From NCBI GenBank assembly GCA_023454395.1, contig JAEYFY010000464.1:1-7292 (forward strand): 7,292 nucleotides of DNA. Reading direction: 5' to 3'. The notes under the pieces are model-generated. The model was not told the DNA's origin. It searched no databases and saw only the letters and a list, made by a program, of their open reading frames with translations. Shown one piece after another: positions 7,170 to 7,292 of the stretch. The stretch's first letter is position 1. The number at the start of each line of letters is the position of its first letter. Both the position numbers and the translations under genes were made by a program. The DNA comes from Pseudomonadota bacterium (lineage in GTDB: Bacteria > Pseudomonadota > Gammaproteobacteria > Enterobacterales > Enterobacteriaceae).

Positions 7170-7292
7170 TTACGCTGCGATGACTAAAAGCAAGATGACC
7201 AGCGCTGCGACAACGTATAGACAATAGAGTCTGAAATCCCCGCCTTGTAGGCATTGGATACGTTTTGCAAAACGTTGGATACCACGAACCAG
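7170..7292 (-). CDS. hyfB: Hydrogenase-4 membrane subunit HyfB (C-terminal 40 residues only)
   Basis: This is the 3' end of a gene entering from the right edge. Reading minus-strand codons from the edge gives 40 residues, starting LVRGIQRFAKRIQCLQGGD and ending VILLLVIAA before TAA (7172-7170). A basic amphipathic stretch (about edge residues 3-13) is followed by RLYCLYVVAALVILLLV, a closing transmembrane helix. This matches the C-terminus expected of HyfB/HycC, the NuoL-like subunit that precedes HyfC. The full protein is usually about 670 residues, so only about 6% is seen and none of the channel residues can be checked. The call rests on this tail and on the position directly upstream of hyfC. 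HycC is the alternative if the operon were hyc, which hyfD-hyfE-hyfF exclude. Confidence 0.82.
   Translation of the reverse strand: MVRGIQRFAKRIQCLQGGDFRLYCLYVVAALVILLLVIAA
7260..7275. repeat. Perfect 16-base palindrome within hyfB
   Basis: ACGTTTTGCAAAACGT reads the same on both strands. It lies within the codons for RFAKR near the HyfB C-terminus. It is bracketed by two copies of TTGGATAC (7254-7261 and 7275-7282), 21 bases or seven codons apart, which encode the repeated R-I-Q of an amphipathic basic helix. It could be a coincidence of coding; no function is claimed. Confidence 0.6.

Noticed and set aside
6988..7254. Minus-strand open frame of 88 codons across the hyfB/hyfC junction
   Set aside because: The hyfB C-terminus and the hyfC N-terminus in their own frames match the expected proteins, which leaves this frame as a shadow.
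1..7292. A wholly new biological system
   Set aside because: All of the DNA except gene junctions of up to about 15 bases is accounted for by hyfB-hyfI homologues in their usual order, with no inserted or unknown gene. Novelty, if any, is at the level of details.

Overview
The window is the interior of one long minus-strand operon for a membrane-bound, group 4 [NiFe]-hydrogenase of the hydrogenase-4 / formate hydrogenlyase-2 (Hyf) type. Transcription runs from the right edge to the left edge, in the order hyfB (3' end only), hyfC, hyfD, hyfE, hyfF, hyfG, hyfH, hyfI (5' end only). This is the hyf order known from Escherichia coli. Each complete protein is close in length and motif content to what I recall of its enterobacterial counterpart. 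GC content is roughly 40-45% by eye. Together with the close but not identical match to E. coli Hyf, this suggests a lower-GC member of Enterobacterales, perhaps Proteus or Providencia (Morganellaceae). That assignment is inference.

Layout by position: 1-215 hyfI N-terminus (small [NiFe] subunit); 212-766 hyfH (two-[4Fe-4S] ferredoxin subunit); 778-2511 hyfG (large catalytic subunit with a fused NuoC-like N-domain, GTG start); 2513-4081 hyfF, 4086-4736 hyfE and 4749-6191 hyfD (the extra membrane proteins that distinguish Hyf from the simpler Hyc complex); 6207-7157 hyfC (NuoH-like membrane anchor); 7170-7292 C-terminus of hyfB. No gap between genes exceeds about 15 bases. No promoter, terminator, RNA gene, mobile element or CRISPR array is visible. 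The operon's promoter, hyfA, most of hyfB and any regulator lie outside.

How the parts fit: HyfG, HyfI and HyfH form the cytoplasmic arm, which by analogy with formate hydrogenlyase passes electrons through Fe-S clusters to the Ni-Fe site to reduce protons. HyfC anchors this arm to the membrane. HyfB, HyfD and HyfF are NuoL/M/N-type antiporter-like proteins and HyfE is NuoK-like. The charged membrane residues typical of proton channels are intact in HyfD and HyfF, so an energy-conserving complex is plausible but not shown by sequence alone. Genes are tightly coupled: stop codons overlap Shine-Dalgarno sequences or the next start at almost every junction.

I see no previously undescribed system here. 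The items worth a second look are the hyfD start, the GTG start of hyfG, the extra cysteines in HyfH, a HyfG segment that may be missing in E. coli K-12 HyfG, and two perfect inverted repeats inside coding sequence.
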